A stretch of DNA of 64,000 nucleotides from Dyadobacter sp. CY347 (GCF_021502655.1 NZ_JAKFFT010000002.1:186001-250000); one strand, 5' to 3'. Positions 53,536 through 62,849 are shown, numbered from the stretch's first letter. Program-made: numbers and translations. The notes: a model not told the origin generated them from the sequence alone.

Positions 53536-54177
53536 TTATAATTTCTGGAGAATCATCAACCCATCGCGGATGGGAAGCAGAATGTTGGAAACGCGGCTGT
53601 CTTCATGGACCATTCTGTTGAAGTCCAGTAACGATTGAGTGTCCTTATCAATTTTGATATCGTCCTGAATAACCTTACCGCTCCAAAGTACGTTATCGGC
53701 AATCAAAAATCCTCCTGTCCGCACTTTTTCTATGCAAAGATCAAAGTAATTTTTGTAGTTTATTTTGTCGGCATCAATAAACACGAGATCGAACGTCTCG
53801 TCCAATGTTGGTATAATGTCGGTTGCTTTACCGATCTGGTAATCAATCTGACTGGAAAAGGAAGAATCGGCAAAAAAGCGGCGCGTGAATGTTTCCAGCT
53901 CCTCATTAATGTCGATCGTGATCAGCTTACCGCCTGAATTCAACCCTTCACAAAGACATAACGCAGAATATCCTGTGTAAGTACCGATCTCGAGAATTCT
54001 ATCAGGACGGATCATCCGGGATATCATCGACAAAAACCTGCCTTGCAGATGCCCGGACAGCATTCGCGGGTTAAGAATGTTTGCGTGCGTCTCCCTATTT
54101 AAAGACCTCAGCAATGCACTCTCATCCTCCGTATGTGCTACGGAATACGCCTCAATTTCCTCTGCCAGAAACTTCAT
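53536..54177 (-). CDS. SAM-dependent O-methyltransferase (family 3)
   Basis: A 213-residue class I methyltransferase like catechol/caffeoyl-CoA O-methyltransferase. SAM motif I is RILEIGTYTGYSALCL; the acidic post-motif is LITIDINEEL; the metal-binding DADK segment is in LVFIDADKINYKNY. Substrate unknown. It lies 42 bp after rfbA and 50 bp before the transglycosylase gene. Confidence 0.9.
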   Translation of the reverse strand: MKFLAEEIEAYSVAHTEDESALLRSLNRETHANILNPRMLSGHLQGRFLSMISRMIRPDRILEIGTYTGYSALCLCEGLNSGGKLITIDINEELETFTRRFFADSSFSSQIDYQIGKATDIIPTLDETFDLVFIDADKINYKNYFDLCIEKVRTGGFLIADNVLWSGKVIQDDIKIDKDTQSLLDFNRMVHEDSRVSNILLPIRDGLMILQKL

Positions 54178-54219
54178 TTTTAATTTTAATGCTTGATCAA
54201 ACGCAATGTGACCGTGAAA

Positions 54220-55086
54220 TCAGACATTGGCAACAATCCGTTCAAGATATGTTCCGTAACCACTTTTAACCAATGGTTTGGCGATTTCACGTAACTGTTC
54301 TGCATTAATAAAGCCCATGCGGTAAGCGATCTCCTCAATGCAGCCTACCTTCAAGCCCTGACGCTCTTCGATCACCTGAACGAACTGTCCGGCTTGCATT
54401 AGCGACTGGAATGTGCCCGTATCAAGCCATGCAGTTCCGCGGTTCAAAACGCCCACTTTCAGCTTGCCGCGTTCGAGGTAAACCCTGTTAACGTCTGTGA
54501 TTTCCAGCTCGCCGCGTGGGGAAGGAGGGATCGTTTTAGCGATTTCCACCACATCATTATCATAGAAATAAAGGCCCGGAACCGCATAGTTTGATTTTGG
54601 TGCTTCCGGTTTTTCTTCGATGGAAAGCACGTTATTGGCCTTGTCAAATTCCACAACGCCGTAACGCTCAGGATCATGCACCTGATAAGCGAAGATCACG
54701 CCGCCATCCGGATCATTGTTAGATTGAAGCAGCTGGGAAAGTCCTGAACCGTAAAATATGTTGTCGCCCAAAATCAAGGCCACTTTATCATTTCCAATAA
54801 AATCTTCACCGATAATGAATGCCTGCGCAAGTCCGTCCGGGCTTGGCTGAACGGCATAGGTAAATTCGCAACCCAGGCGGCTGCCGTCACCTAATAATTT
54901 CTCAAAATGAGGCAGATCGTGGGGTGTTGAAATGATCAGTATTTCACGGATGCCCGCCAGCATTAAGATGGATAACGGATAGTAAATCATTGGTTTATCA
55001 TAAACAGGCATAAGCTGTTTACTAACTGCCAATGTCAATGGGTGCAACCTAGTCCCGGATCCACCGGCCAGAATAATTCCTTTCAT
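54220..55086 (-). CDS. rfbA: Glucose-1-phosphate thymidylyltransferase
   Basis: Makes dTDP-glucose from glucose-1-phosphate and dTTP, first step to dTDP-rhamnose and other deoxysugars. The 288-residue protein starts with the nucleotidyltransferase signature [37 protein letters not shown] and [10 protein letters not shown] follow, then GTAWLDTGT at the C-terminus. Second enzyme in the galE-rfbB-rfbA set. RfbC and RfbD are not in the window. Confidence 0.95.
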   Translation of the reverse strand: MKGIILAGGSGTRLHPLTLAVSKQLMPVYDKPMIYYPLSILMLAGIREILIISTPHDLPHFEKLLGDGSRLGCEFTYAVQPSPDGLAQAFIIGEDFIGNDKVALILGDNIFYGSGLSQLLQSNNDPDGGVIFAYQVHDPERYGVVEFDKANNVLSIEEKPEAPKSNYAVPGLYFYDNDVVEIAKTIPPSPRGELEITDVNRVYLERGKLKVGVLNRGTAWLDTGTFQSLMQAGQFVQVIEERQGLKVGCIEEIAYRMGFINAEQLREIAKPLVKSGYGTYLERIVANV

Positions 55087-55122
55087 TATGAGATCGTTGG
55101 TAAGCGTAAGTAATTTATCTGA

Positions 55123-56178
55123 CTATCTGTCCGAGTACATTTCGGTGTAATATTTCTGGTAGTTGCCTGATGTGACGTTATTGAGCCATTCCTGGTTGTT
55201 CAAATACCAATCTACAGTTCTTTCAAGCCCCTCTTCGAATTGCAGGGAAGGTTTCCAGCCAAGTTCGTTAGAAAGTTTGGTTGCGTCGATCGCGTAACGC
55301 AGGTCATGCCCGGCGCGGTCGGTTACGTAGGTGATCAGTTTTTCTGTTTCACCTTTTTCACGACCAAGTTTCTGATCCATAATGCTGCATAGCAACAACA
55401 CAAGGTTCAGGTTTTTCCACTCGTTATGGCCGCCAATGTTGTAGGTTTCACCGTTTTTCCCATCATGGAAAATCACATCGATAGCAATCGCGTGGTCTTC
55501 TACAAAAAGCCAGTCACGAATATTTTCGCCTTTTCCATAAACCGGAAGTGGTTTTTGCTGGATAATGTTGTGGATCATCAGCGGGATCAGCTTCTCAGGG
55601 AAATGGTTTGGTCCGTAGTTGTTGGAGCAATTGGATATAACAACCGGCAACTTATAAGTATTGTGGTAAGCCCTTACAAAATGGTCCGAAGATGCCTTCG
55701 AAGCTGAGTAAGGCGAGCGGGGGTCGTAACTGGTCGTTTCGGTGAAGAATGTTCCCGGATCGTGCAGTTCTCCATAAACTTCATCCGTAGAAACATGATA
55801 GAAACGGCGGTCTGTAAAATCATCTTTCCATGCTTTTTTCGCAGCATTCAAAAGGTTTACAGTCCCCACCACATTGGTCATCACAAATGACATCGGGTCG
55901 GAAATAGACCGGTCTACATGGCTTTCGGCAGCCAGGTGAATGATGCCATGAAAATCGTTTTCGCTGATCAGCTTGTCAATAAACTCAGCGTCAACGATAT
56001 CGCCTTTTACAAAAGTATAATTCGGCGCATTTTCAATGTCCCTCAGGTTTTCAAGGTTACCCGCATACGTAAGGGCGTCGAGGTTATATATGTGATAATC
56101 CGGATGGAAGTTTACAAAACGGCGCACTACATGTGAGCCAATAAAACCTGCACCGCCTGTGATCAAGATCTTTTTCAT
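55123..56178 (-). CDS. rfbB: dTDP-glucose 4,6-dehydratase
   Basis: Converts dTDP-glucose to dTDP-4-keto-6-deoxyglucose. The 351-residue extended SDR has the Rossmann GGAGFIGS motif near the start, the HVSTDEVYGEL catalytic loop, YxxxK in SPYSASKASSDH, and the NNYGPNHFPEKLIP and RDWLFVEDH segments diagnostic of RfbB. The ATG at 56178 overlaps the galE stop by four bases (ATGA), so translation is coupled. Confidence 0.95.
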   Translation of the reverse strand: MKKILITGGAGFIGSHVVRRFVNFHPDYHIYNLDALTYAGNLENLRDIENAPNYTFVKGDIVDAEFIDKLISENDFHGIIHLAAESHVDRSISDPMSFVMTNVVGTVNLLNAAKKAWKDDFTDRRFYHVSTDEVYGELHDPGTFFTETTSYDPRSPYSASKASSDHFVRAYHNTYKLPVVISNCSNNYGPNHFPEKLIPLMIHNIIQQKPLPVYGKGENIRDWLFVEDHAIAIDVIFHDGKNGETYNIGGHNEWKNLNLVLLLCSIMDQKLGREKGETEKLITYVTDRAGHDLRYAIDATKLSNELGWKPSLQFEEGLERTVDWYLNNQEWLNNVTSGNYQKYYTEMYSDR

Positions 56179-57194
56179 TGTTGAGCTTTTATTTTTAATT
56201 GCCAGTTCCAAGCGTCTTTCAATGCATCCACCATCGTTTTCTCGGCATGCCATTTCATTACGTTATTCACTTTATCAGACTGCGCGTAAATTTTTTCAAC
56301 ATCCCCTTCACGGCGCGGCCCGATGGTATAATTCACTTTAACACCATTCACTTCTTCAAATGTGTTGATCAATTCGAGAACAGTATAACCTTCGCCTGTT
56401 CCCACATTGAAGACATCATAGTAGTCAGATTCTTTTTGTTCATCCAAAAGTTCAAGCGCCTTCACGTGCGCTTTCGCCAGATCCACAACATGGATAAAAT
56501 CGCGGATGCAAGTTCCGTCCACCGTATCGTAATCATTGCCAAAAACGGTAAGCGACTTGCGAAGCCCGGCGGCAGTTTGCGTAATAAACGGCACCAGATT
56601 GCTTGGAACACCATTCGGTAACTCTCCGATCAATGCTGACTCGTGTGCACCAATAGGATTGAAATAACGAAGCGAGATGGATTTTACACCGGATTTTGCG
56701 TGTACAAAATCACGGATAATGTCTTCCCCAATGGCTTTTGTATTGCCATAAGGCGAACTTGCGGGTTTGCGGGGCGTGCTTTCCGTAACCGGAATGGCAT
56801 CAGGCTGGCCGTAAACTGTACAGGATGAGGAAAATACGAAGTTGGGGACTTTGAATTCCTGAGCTGTGCGTAGCAATACGAGCAGGGAGATCAGATTGTT
56901 TTCGTAATAATTAAGCGGCTTTTCAACGGATTCGCCGACGGCCTTGTAAGCAGCGAAGTGGATAATTCCGTCAAATTTTTCCTTTTCAAAAATAGCCCTG
57001 ATCTTTTCAGCATCATTGCAGTCAATCTCGTAAAACGGAAAATCCTTGCCGGTAATTTTTTTTATTCCTTCCAGAACACCAAGATTTGAATTGTAAAGGT
57101 TGTCAATGATAACCGGTTCAAATCCTGCCTTATCCAGCTCAACAACTGTGTGAGAACCAATAAAGCCGGCCCCTCCCGTAACAAGAATTTTCAT
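56175..57194 (-). CDS. galE: UDP-glucose 4-epimerase
   Basis: Interconverts UDP-glucose and UDP-galactose, for galactose use and surface polysaccharide. The 339-residue extended SDR has GGAGFIGSHT, the catalytic SSSCTVYGQP and the YGNTK (YxxxK), the FNPIGAHESALIGE loop and RDFIHVVDLA. It is the promoter-proximal gene of a long minus-strand run, with a -7 box about 134 bp upstream. Confidence 0.95.
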   Translation of the reverse strand: MKILVTGGAGFIGSHTVVELDKAGFEPVIIDNLYNSNLGVLEGIKKITGKDFPFYEIDCNDAEKIRAIFEKEKFDGIIHFAAYKAVGESVEKPLNYYENNLISLLVLLRTAQEFKVPNFVFSSSCTVYGQPDAIPVTESTPRKPASSPYGNTKAIGEDIIRDFVHAKSGVKSISLRYFNPIGAHESALIGELPNGVPSNLVPFITQTAAGLRKSLTVFGNDYDTVDGTCIRDFIHVVDLAKAHVKALELLDEQKESDYYDVFNVGTGEGYTVLELINTFEEVNGVKVNYTIGPRREGDVEKIYAQSDKVNNVMKWHAEKTMVDALKDAWNWQLKIKAQQ

Positions 57195-57327
57195 GTGCTC
57201 TTTGCTTAATTTAAAAAAATATTGTGGTATAGATGGTGTAAAAAAAGAAGTTCAATAGTGCATGAATATACAGATTTTCGCGCTTGAACATTCGAAATCT
57301 GCTCCGTTAACCAGCTTTTTTTCCGGG

Positions 57328-57335
57328 CAAAAGTA
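57328..57335 (-). promoter_or_regulatory. Candidate -7 box of the galE operon
   Basis: TACTTTTG on the minus strand is an exact TAnnTTTG match, about 134 bp before the galE ATG. The -33 region is only T-rich. Confidence 0.35.
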
Positions 57336-57406
57336 GAAAATTTGATGTCCATAAAAAAAAAATGTTTTTATTTATCCGTTGGTTGTTAAATGCAGATTTG
57401 AGGAAA

Positions 57407-58255
57407 ATGAACCAGAGAGAAATTAAAGCACTGATATCCTTGCTTGATGACGAAGATCATGAAGTGAGCCAGCATGTGGAGGGGAAAATCTTGTCGTTGG
57501 GTGGCAATGTCATACCATTTCTCGAGACTGAGTGGGAGGAAAGCTTCAACCCGATTGTGCAGCGTAAAATAGAAGAACTGATCCACGAATTGCAGCTGAG
57601 CATCATGATTGAGCGCCTTCAATCGTGGAAAAACGGCGGTGCATTGGATTTGCTGGAAGGCATGTGGATCATTTCGACATACCATTATCCAGACCTTTCC
57701 ATGGATAAGCTCCGGACGAGCATTGAGCAGCTTTATTACGATATATGGATCCAGTTCCAGGAAGAAATGAATGCTGTGGACCAGATCAAGCGCATTAACA
57801 GCATCTTTTTTGGGGTGATGAACTTTGCGGCGAATACAAAGAACTTCCATTCGCCTTCCAATTCGATGATCAATGTGGTGCTTGAAAGCCGGAGAGGGAA
57901 TCCGATCACATTGTGCGTGATCTATCTTTTAATCGCAAGAAAGCTCGGAATGCCCGTTTATGGCGTGAATTTGCCCAATCTTTTCGTACTGACTTACAAA
58001 AACGACAAGACGCAGTTTTATATCAATGTCTTCAACAGGGGAATTATTTTTTCCAAAACAGACATCGACCATTATATCGCACAGCTGAACATTAAGTCCA
58101 AGGAGATATTTTACCAGCCTTGCACAAACCTGGAAATCGTGCAGCGCGTGTTGCGGAACCTGATTTTATCCTATGAAAAAACGAGTGAGCAGGATAAAAT
58201 AAAGGAGATTGAGAAAATATTGAAGTCAACATTGGACGACATGCCCGAATTGTAG
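57407..58255 (+). CDS. SirB1/transglutaminase-like family protein
   Basis: A 282-residue protein with a SirB1-type transglutaminase-like fold. The N-terminal 100 residues are helical (EIKALISLLDDEDHEVSQHVEGKIL); the core is in VVLESRRGNPITLCVIYLLIARKLGMPVYGVNLP, where the Cys is the nucleophile-like residue, followed by FYINVFNRG. The catalytic His is not obvious, so activity is uncertain. The start at 57407 is preferred over 57362 because family members begin with a short polar stretch before IKALISLL. Confidence 0.82.
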   Translation: MNQREIKALISLLDDEDHEVSQHVEGKILSLGGNVIPFLETEWEESFNPIVQRKIEELIHELQLSIMIERLQSWKNGGALDLLEGMWIISTYHYPDLSMDKLRTSIEQLYYDIWIQFQEEMNAVDQIKRINSIFFGVMNFAANTKNFHSPSNSMINVVLESRRGNPITLCVIYLLIARKLGMPVYGVNLPNLFVLTYKNDKTQFYINVFNRGIIFSKTDIDHYIAQLNIKSKEIFYQPCTNLEIVQRVLRNLILSYEKTSEQDKIKEIEKILKSTLDDMPEL

Positions 58256-58256
58256 G

Positions 58257-58886
58257 CTATAAGGCAATAGCCAGGCAATGGTTATCAAACCACCTTACCG
58301 TTACATTGGCCTCAATGTCCCTGCCCAGATCGGTAAGCTTTCCTTTTAATAGTAATGCGTTTTTATCAAAAGGTTCGATATAAATAGAATCTTTGAAACT
58401 GACCTTTTTCTTACCATACAACTTGTACAGCGCCTCTTTTGCGCACCAATACATGCATAGGAGGGGAATTTCGTCTCCGGCATGCTCGAATTCCGGCTGG
58501 GATAAATATTTTTTTGAAGTGCGTTGCAGTTTTGCGTCCATTTTCTCCATATCAATGCCCACAGCCGCGGGCGGGTTAATGGCAACGGCAACAAAATCGT
58601 TGGTATGGGTAATGGAAATGTGCGAATCGTTATCGATCAGGAATGCTTTGCCGTGCTCGTCCTTATAAGTCCCGATGTAGTTAATGCCGAATTGTTCCGC
58701 AATGATCTTGATCAGCAGCCTGCTGGCCAACCATTCGCGCAACTTTTGAGGATGCGTGATCGCCGAAAGTTCTTCCGCATTATAAGCATAACCCAAAGTT
58801 TCTTTCAGCTCCGTTTCGGTTTCTGTAAGCTTCCAAAGCAGCAGCGTACTGGACTCTTCGATCATTTCGGAATGAACGAGCGGCAT
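58257..58886 (-). CDS. 4'-phosphopantetheinyl transferase
   Basis: Transfers phosphopantetheine from CoA to acyl- or peptidyl-carrier proteins. The 209-residue protein has the Sfp/AcpS-type motifs: SITHTNDFVAVAI, the metal-binding AVGIDMEKMD, and WCAKEALYKLYGKKKVSFKD. The length is intermediate between the AcpS and Sfp types. It converges with the SirB1-like gene (two bp between stops), and diverges from the WD40 gene. Confidence 0.92.
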   Translation of the reverse strand: MPLVHSEMIEESSTLLLWKLTETETELKETLGYAYNAEELSAITHPQKLREWLASRLLIKIIAEQFGINYIGTYKDEHGKAFLIDNDSHISITHTNDFVAVAINPPAAVGIDMEKMDAKLQRTSKKYLSQPEFEHAGDEIPLLCMYWCAKEALYKLYGKKKVSFKDSIYIEPFDKNALLLKGKLTDLGRDIEANVTVRWFDNHCLAIAL

Positions 58887-58907
58887 AATAATTCTGTTTA
58901 CAATTTC

Positions 58908-58915
58908 TATTTTTG
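58908..58915 (+). promoter_or_regulatory. Candidate -7 box of the WD40 gene
   Basis: TATTTTTG matches TAnnTTTG exactly, 27 bp before the ATG at 58943. No -33 TTTG. Confidence 0.4.
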
Positions 58916-58942
58916 ACGCTTAATCCCTATTTCAAGTAAAGC

Positions 58943-59845
58943 ATGAACATTCGCAAAGTAGATACTTTTTCCGGTCATAGAGACAGTGTTTATACAATTA
59001 TTTCTGACAACACTTCTCATGGCTTTTACTCTGCTGGCGGCGATGGTTTTGTAATTCAATGGGACGTCAATAAACCCGACCTGGGAAATCTCGTTGCCCG
59101 CGTGGGCGTTTCCGTGTACGCATTGGGCTTCGAAAAAGAAAACAATGCATTGTGGATCGGGCAGAATTACGAAGGCATCCAGGTGCTGGACATTGCCGAA
59201 AATAAGATTGAAAAAACCTCAAAAATCACCACAGCGCCTATTTTCGACATTCAGTTTTTTGATAACAAAGCATTGATCGCTTTGGGTGATGGCGTAGTCG
59301 TGGTTATGGACATTGCCTCATTTGCAGTTCAGAAGCACATTAAGGTTTCCGGCAAAAGCATTCGCACCATTGCTATCAATCATGAAACGCGCGAATTTGC
59401 TGTGGGAGACAGCGATTGTAATGTCAATATCTTCGATTTGGACGGTTTTGTGTTAAAAAAGACGATCCAATCGCATGGTAACTCGGTATTTTCCGTTAAG
59501 TATTCACCGGACGGTAAATATCTTTTCACAACAGGCCGGGATGCACACATCAAAATATGGGATGTAAATGATGCTTATGGAATGGTTTTAGACATTCCGG
59601 CACATTTATATGCGGTCAATGACATTAGTTTCAGCCCCGACCGCACATTATTCGCCTCCTGCAGCATGGATAAATCAGTAAAGGTTTGGGATGCTGTCAC
59701 ATTTAAACTCAAAAAGATCATTGATCGTGCCAGGCATGCGGGGCATGGGACTTCGGTTAACAAACTGCTCTGGACGAGCTATGAAAACCAGTTGATTTCA
59801 TGCAGCGACGACCGGATGATTTCGGTTTGGGAAGTGGCTGAATAG
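58943..59845 (+). CDS. WD40 repeat protein
   Basis: A 300-residue beta-propeller protein with about seven WD-type blades. The clearest ones read FSVKYSPDGKYLFTTGRDAHIKIWDV, DISFSPDRTLFASCSMDKSVKVWDA and ISCSDDRMISVWEV. No signal peptide, so it is cytoplasmic, presumably a protein-binding platform. It is followed after about 100 bp by the DivIVA-like gene; whether they cooperate is unknown. Confidence 0.88.
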   Translation: MNIRKVDTFSGHRDSVYTIISDNTSHGFYSAGGDGFVIQWDVNKPDLGNLVARVGVSVYALGFEKENNALWIGQNYEGIQVLDIAENKIEKTSKITTAPIFDIQFFDNKALIALGDGVVVVMDIASFAVQKHIKVSGKSIRTIAINHETREFAVGDSDCNVNIFDLDGFVLKKTIQSHGNSVFSVKYSPDGKYLFTTGRDAHIKIWDVNDAYGMVLDIPAHLYAVNDISFSPDRTLFASCSMDKSVKVWDAVTFKLKKIIDRARHAGHGTSVNKLLWTSYENQLISCSDDRMISVWEVAE

Positions 59846-59949
59846 TATACTTATAATATGGGATTATTGGTAAATACTTTGAAAAATGATCCATATATCT
59901 TTAACTTACACGACCGTTTTTAACTAAGTAACAAAGCATAGATTGCATC

Positions 59950-61017
59950 ATGAAAATATCCGCTATAGACATACGCAAGCATACTTTTGAAAAGATTTTC
60001 AGAGGTTACGACCCGGACGAAGTAGATGCTTTTCTAAATTCGTTGTCCCAGGAATGGGAGCGTTTTTCAAGCGAAAACAGCCTTTTGAAAATGCAGCTTG
60101 AATATGCCGAAAAGGAGCTTAGCAAGTTGAAAGATATCGAATCTACGCTGTTCAGAACATTAAAAGCGGCAGAAGACACCAGCAAGCTGATTGAAAAAGA
60201 AGCCAATGAAAATGCTGAAAAACGAATTGAAGAATCCCGCACAACTGCCAATGATCTGGTAAGCGAAGCCGAGAACCGGACTAACCTGATCATCCGTGAA
60301 ACAGAGGACAGGTTGAAGCGTTTCAAAGAAGATTTTGCAGCCGAAGTGAAGTTACAGGAACGAGATTTCCGTGCAATAGAAAATTTCAGGGATAACCTGA
60401 TTGTTCAGCTTTCATCCCTTGCCAATAACACCATCGAAACGGTGGAAAGGTTTGAACAGAAATATGACAAGCAATCTGTTTTGAATAAAATGGAGGAGAT
60501 TAAACAGCATATTTCTGAAATTGAGATCCCTAAAAAAGCATCATTCTTGGCAGAATCGAGAGTTGTTCCACAATTGGAAGAAGCCACAGAAACTGAGGCG
60601 GAAGTGATTTTGCAGGATGATAAGCCTGAGGTTTTATTTGAGGTTGTTGATGCAGAGGAAGAAGTGGTTGTGGATGAAGAAGCAACATTTGTTCCGCAGA
60701 TAGCCTATGAAGATGAGGAACCGGAAATGTACAATGAAGTCGTTGAAGTAGAGCCGGAAGCTTTCTCTGAACCGGAGCCTGTTGAAGAAGAAATTGCATA
60801 TAGTTTAAAAGAAGAGCCAAAAACAGCGGCGGAGGAATCGGCAGCCGCATTAGCTGAACTGCAGCGCACAGCGCGCGAGCGGGAAACGGAGCTAAACAGA
60901 GAAACGGAGCGAGTGAGGGAAAATGAGCGGGTAAGGGAAAATACGCCTGTTAACCGCCCACGTGTGCCTGAAAATCAACCAAAGAAATCCGGAGGCTCAT
61001 TTTTTGATCAAATCTAG
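59950..61017 (+). CDS. DivIVA-domain coiled-coil protein
   Basis: A 355-residue protein whose first 60 residues match the DivIVA N-terminus (ISAIDIRKHTFEKIFRGYDPDEVDAFLNSLSQEWE), which binds curved membrane. A long coiled coil (about 40-190) follows, then a strongly acidic Glu/Val-rich stretch (about 210-300) and an Arg/Glu tail with repeated RERETELNRETERVREN. In Firmicutes DivIVA/GpsB place cell-wall enzymes at poles and septa; a similar role here is inferred. It ends in TAG, two codons before the only in-frame start codon available to folB, in the same reading frame. Confidence 0.85.
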   Translation: MKISAIDIRKHTFEKIFRGYDPDEVDAFLNSLSQEWERFSSENSLLKMQLEYAEKELSKLKDIESTLFRTLKAAEDTSKLIEKEANENAEKRIEESRTTANDLVSEAENRTNLIIRETEDRLKRFKEDFAAEVKLQERDFRAIENFRDNLIVQLSSLANNTIETVERFEQKYDKQSVLNKMEEIKQHISEIEIPKKASFLAESRVVPQLEEATETEAEVILQDDKPEVLFEVVDAEEEVVVDEEATFVPQIAYEDEEPEMYNEVVEVEPEAFSEPEPVEEEIAYSLKEEPKTAAEESAAALAELQRTARERETELNRETERVRENERVRENTPVNRPRVPENQPKKSGGSFFDQI

Positions 61018-61023
61018 AATACA

Positions 61024-61374
61024 TTGGGAACAATAAGCCTCGAAGGTCTGGAGTTCTTTGCATACCACGGCTATTATCCTGAGGAGCAACGAATTGGAAA
61101 TAAATATGCATTAGACATTATCATCACAGCCGACTTCATCAAGGCTGCACAGGAAGACAAGCTAAGCGAAACCGTCAACTACGAAACGATTTACCAAATC
61201 GCTTCCAAAGTAATGAAAGAACCAGCCAAGCTGCTGGAACACATCGGTTTCACCGTAATAGAAAAAATAAGGGAACATTACCCGCTCGTAGCAAACATCA
61301 CAGTCCGGGTCTCCAAATTCAATCCACCAGTAGGTGGCGTGTGTACAAGGGCGATGATAACGATGGAAGGGTAG
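61024..61374 (+). CDS. folB: Dihydroneopterin aldolase
   Basis: Converts 7,8-dihydroneopterin to hydroxymethyldihydropterin and glycolaldehyde in folate synthesis. The 116-residue protein has the family features LEGLEFFAYHGYYPEEQRIGN (the FAYHG site with the catalytic residues), VNYETIYQIASKVM, LLEHIG, and the C-terminal VRVSKFNPPVGG. No ATG exists between the preceding in-frame stop and the conserved start GTISLEG, so the TTG at 61024 is the only credible start. Confidence 0.88.
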   Translation: MGTISLEGLEFFAYHGYYPEEQRIGNKYALDIIITADFIKAAQEDKLSETVNYETIYQIASKVMKEPAKLLEHIGFTVIEKIREHYPLVANITVRVSKFNPPVGGVCTRAMITMEG

Positions 61375-61433
61375 GTTATGAGCCCGAGCGCACTTGATGT
61401 ATTGTCTCGTGGGTTAAGCATGCCAACATGCAA

Positions 61434-61559
61434 CTGTCAGCCTGAGCGTAGTCGAAGGCCCTGTCATGCTAAGCGGAGCCGAAGCTCCTGTCAGCCTGAG
61501 CGTAGTCGAAGGCACGTTACCCAGGAGTAACGCGCCTTCGACTACGCTCAGGCTGACAG
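61434..61559. repeat. REP-like palindromic repeat cluster
   Basis: Four copies of a 26-bp unit starting CTGTCAG(C/T) and ending GTCGAAGGC-like. Copies at 61434-61459 and 61488-61513 are direct and identical, 61461-61487 is a diverged direct copy, and 61534-61559 is an exact inverted copy. The last two copies, together with an inner CGTTAC/GTAACG pair, can fold into a hairpin of about 33 bp. It lies between folB and the carboxynorspermidine synthase gene, downstream of both. It is probably a dispersed chromosomal repeat. Confidence 0.85.
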
Positions 61560-61570
61560 GGGATATGGCT

Positions 61571-62782
61571 TTAATACTCATGCGGCAGCGGCACGTTAAT
61601 CCTTTCATTCCAAGGCAGTCCCTGCACATTCAGCAAGTCCATGAACGGATCCGGGTTTAGCTCTTCTACATTGTAAACGCCTGGTTTCATCCATTCTTCA
61701 TTCGTAAGCATCAGCATCGCGCCGATCATGGCGGGGACGCCGGTTGTGTAGCTTACTGCTTGTGCGCGCACTTCGCGGTAGCATTCGGCGTGGTCGCAGT
61801 TATTCCAGACGTAGTAGGTTTTTTCTTCGCCGTTTTCGATTCCTTTGATCTGGCAGCCAATGGAAGTTTGTCCTGAATAATTTTCTCCCAACGAATCAGG
61901 TGCCGGAAGCACAGCTTTCAAAAATTCAAGCGGAACAATGTCCAATCCATTGAATTTGATAGGCTTAATGCTCGTCATGCCCACATTTTCCAGCACATTC
62001 AAATGTGTAATGTAAGCTTGTCCGAATGTCATCCAGAAACGTGCACGCTTCAATGTCGGGAAGTTTTTTACCAATGATTCCAGTTCCTCGTGGTAAAGCA
62101 CATAACTTTCTTTCGCGCCTATCCTTGGGTATTCGATAGGCTTGTGAATAGACATTGCCGGAATTTCAACCCAAGCACCATTTTCCCAATAACGTCCCGG
62201 TTGCGTTATCTCACGAATGTTGATTTCCGGATTGAAGTTCGTAGCAAAAGCCTTTCCGTGATCACCGGCATTACAGTCGATGATATCCAGGTAATGCATT
62301 TCATCAAAATGGTGTTTGTTGGCATAAGCAGTGAAAACCTGCGTTACGCCCGGATCAAAGCCGCAGCCCAGAACTGCCATTAAACCAGCTTCCTTAAATC
62401 TTTCCTGATAAGCCCACTGCCAGCTATATTCAAATTTGGCAACATCTTTTGGCTCATAATTGGCCGTGTCCAGATAATGTACACCCGTTGCCAGACATGC
62501 CTCCATTATCGTTAGATCCTGATAAGGCAAAGCCACATTGATCAACAATTTTGGTTGAAAACGTTTGATCAGAAGCACTGTTTCAGCAACGATATCTGCA
62601 TCAACTTGTGCCGTCTGAATGGTCACACCGTGCATTTCCTGAATTTCAGCAGCAATTTTATCACACTTCGATTTGGTGCGGCTGGCCAGCATTATTTCTG
62701 TAAAAACATTGCTGTTCAGCGCACATTTATGGGCTACAACACTTCCAACCCCACCTGCACCAATGATCAGAACCTTAGACAT
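61571..62782 (-). CDS. Carboxynorspermidine synthase (saccharopine dehydrogenase family)
   Basis: A 403-residue NAD(P)-dependent reductive aminase of the saccharopine dehydrogenase fold. The sequence has the Rossmann GAGGVGSVVAHKCA at the start, SKCDKIAAEI, VALPYQDLTIMEACL, GCGFDPGVTQVFTAY, and the HADDENWNC-type NCDHAECY near the C-terminus. Members of this subgroup make carboxynorspermidine (or carboxyspermidine) from aspartate semialdehyde and a diamine, as part of the alternative spermidine route. The decarboxylase partner (nspC) is not in the window. The gene has a hairpin in its predicted leader. Confidence 0.88.
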   Translation of the reverse strand: MSKVLIIGAGGVGSVVAHKCALNSNVFTEIMLASRTKSKCDKIAAEIQEMHGVTIQTAQVDADIVAETVLLIKRFQPKLLINVALPYQDLTIMEACLATGVHYLDTANYEPKDVAKFEYSWQWAYQERFKEAGLMAVLGCGFDPGVTQVFTAYANKHHFDEMHYLDIIDCNAGDHGKAFATNFNPEINIREITQPGRYWENGAWVEIPAMSIHKPIEYPRIGAKESYVLYHEELESLVKNFPTLKRARFWMTFGQAYITHLNVLENVGMTSIKPIKFNGLDIVPLEFLKAVLPAPDSLGENYSGQTSIGCQIKGIENGEEKTYYVWNNCDHAECYREVRAQAVSYTTGVPAMIGAMLMLTNEEWMKPGVYNVEELNPDPFMDLLNVQGLPWNERINVPLPHEY

Positions 62783-62799
62783 TTTGTTTCGTTTAAGTT

Positions 62800-62834
62800 A
62801 AAAGACTTTCCAGGTTTTCAGAACCCGGAAAGTC
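62800..62834 (-). terminator. Hairpin with T-run in the leader of the carboxynorspermidine synthase gene
   Basis: On the minus strand GACTTTCC..GGTT..AACC..GGAAAGTC forms a 12-bp stem with one mismatch and a short loop, followed by TTTT. It lies 17 bp before the ATG at 62782 and 41 bp after the stop of the upstream sugar dehydrogenase gene. It may be that gene's terminator or an attenuator for the downstream gene. Confidence 0.65.
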
Positions 62835-62849
62835 TCGTCGAATTTCCCG

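Noticed and set aside
61414..61660. Open frames on both strands in the palindromic repeat region
   Set aside because: They encode repeat-derived sequence of the SLSVVEG / STTLRLTG kind from the repeat units and overlap the end of a real gene; they look like by-products of the palindrome.
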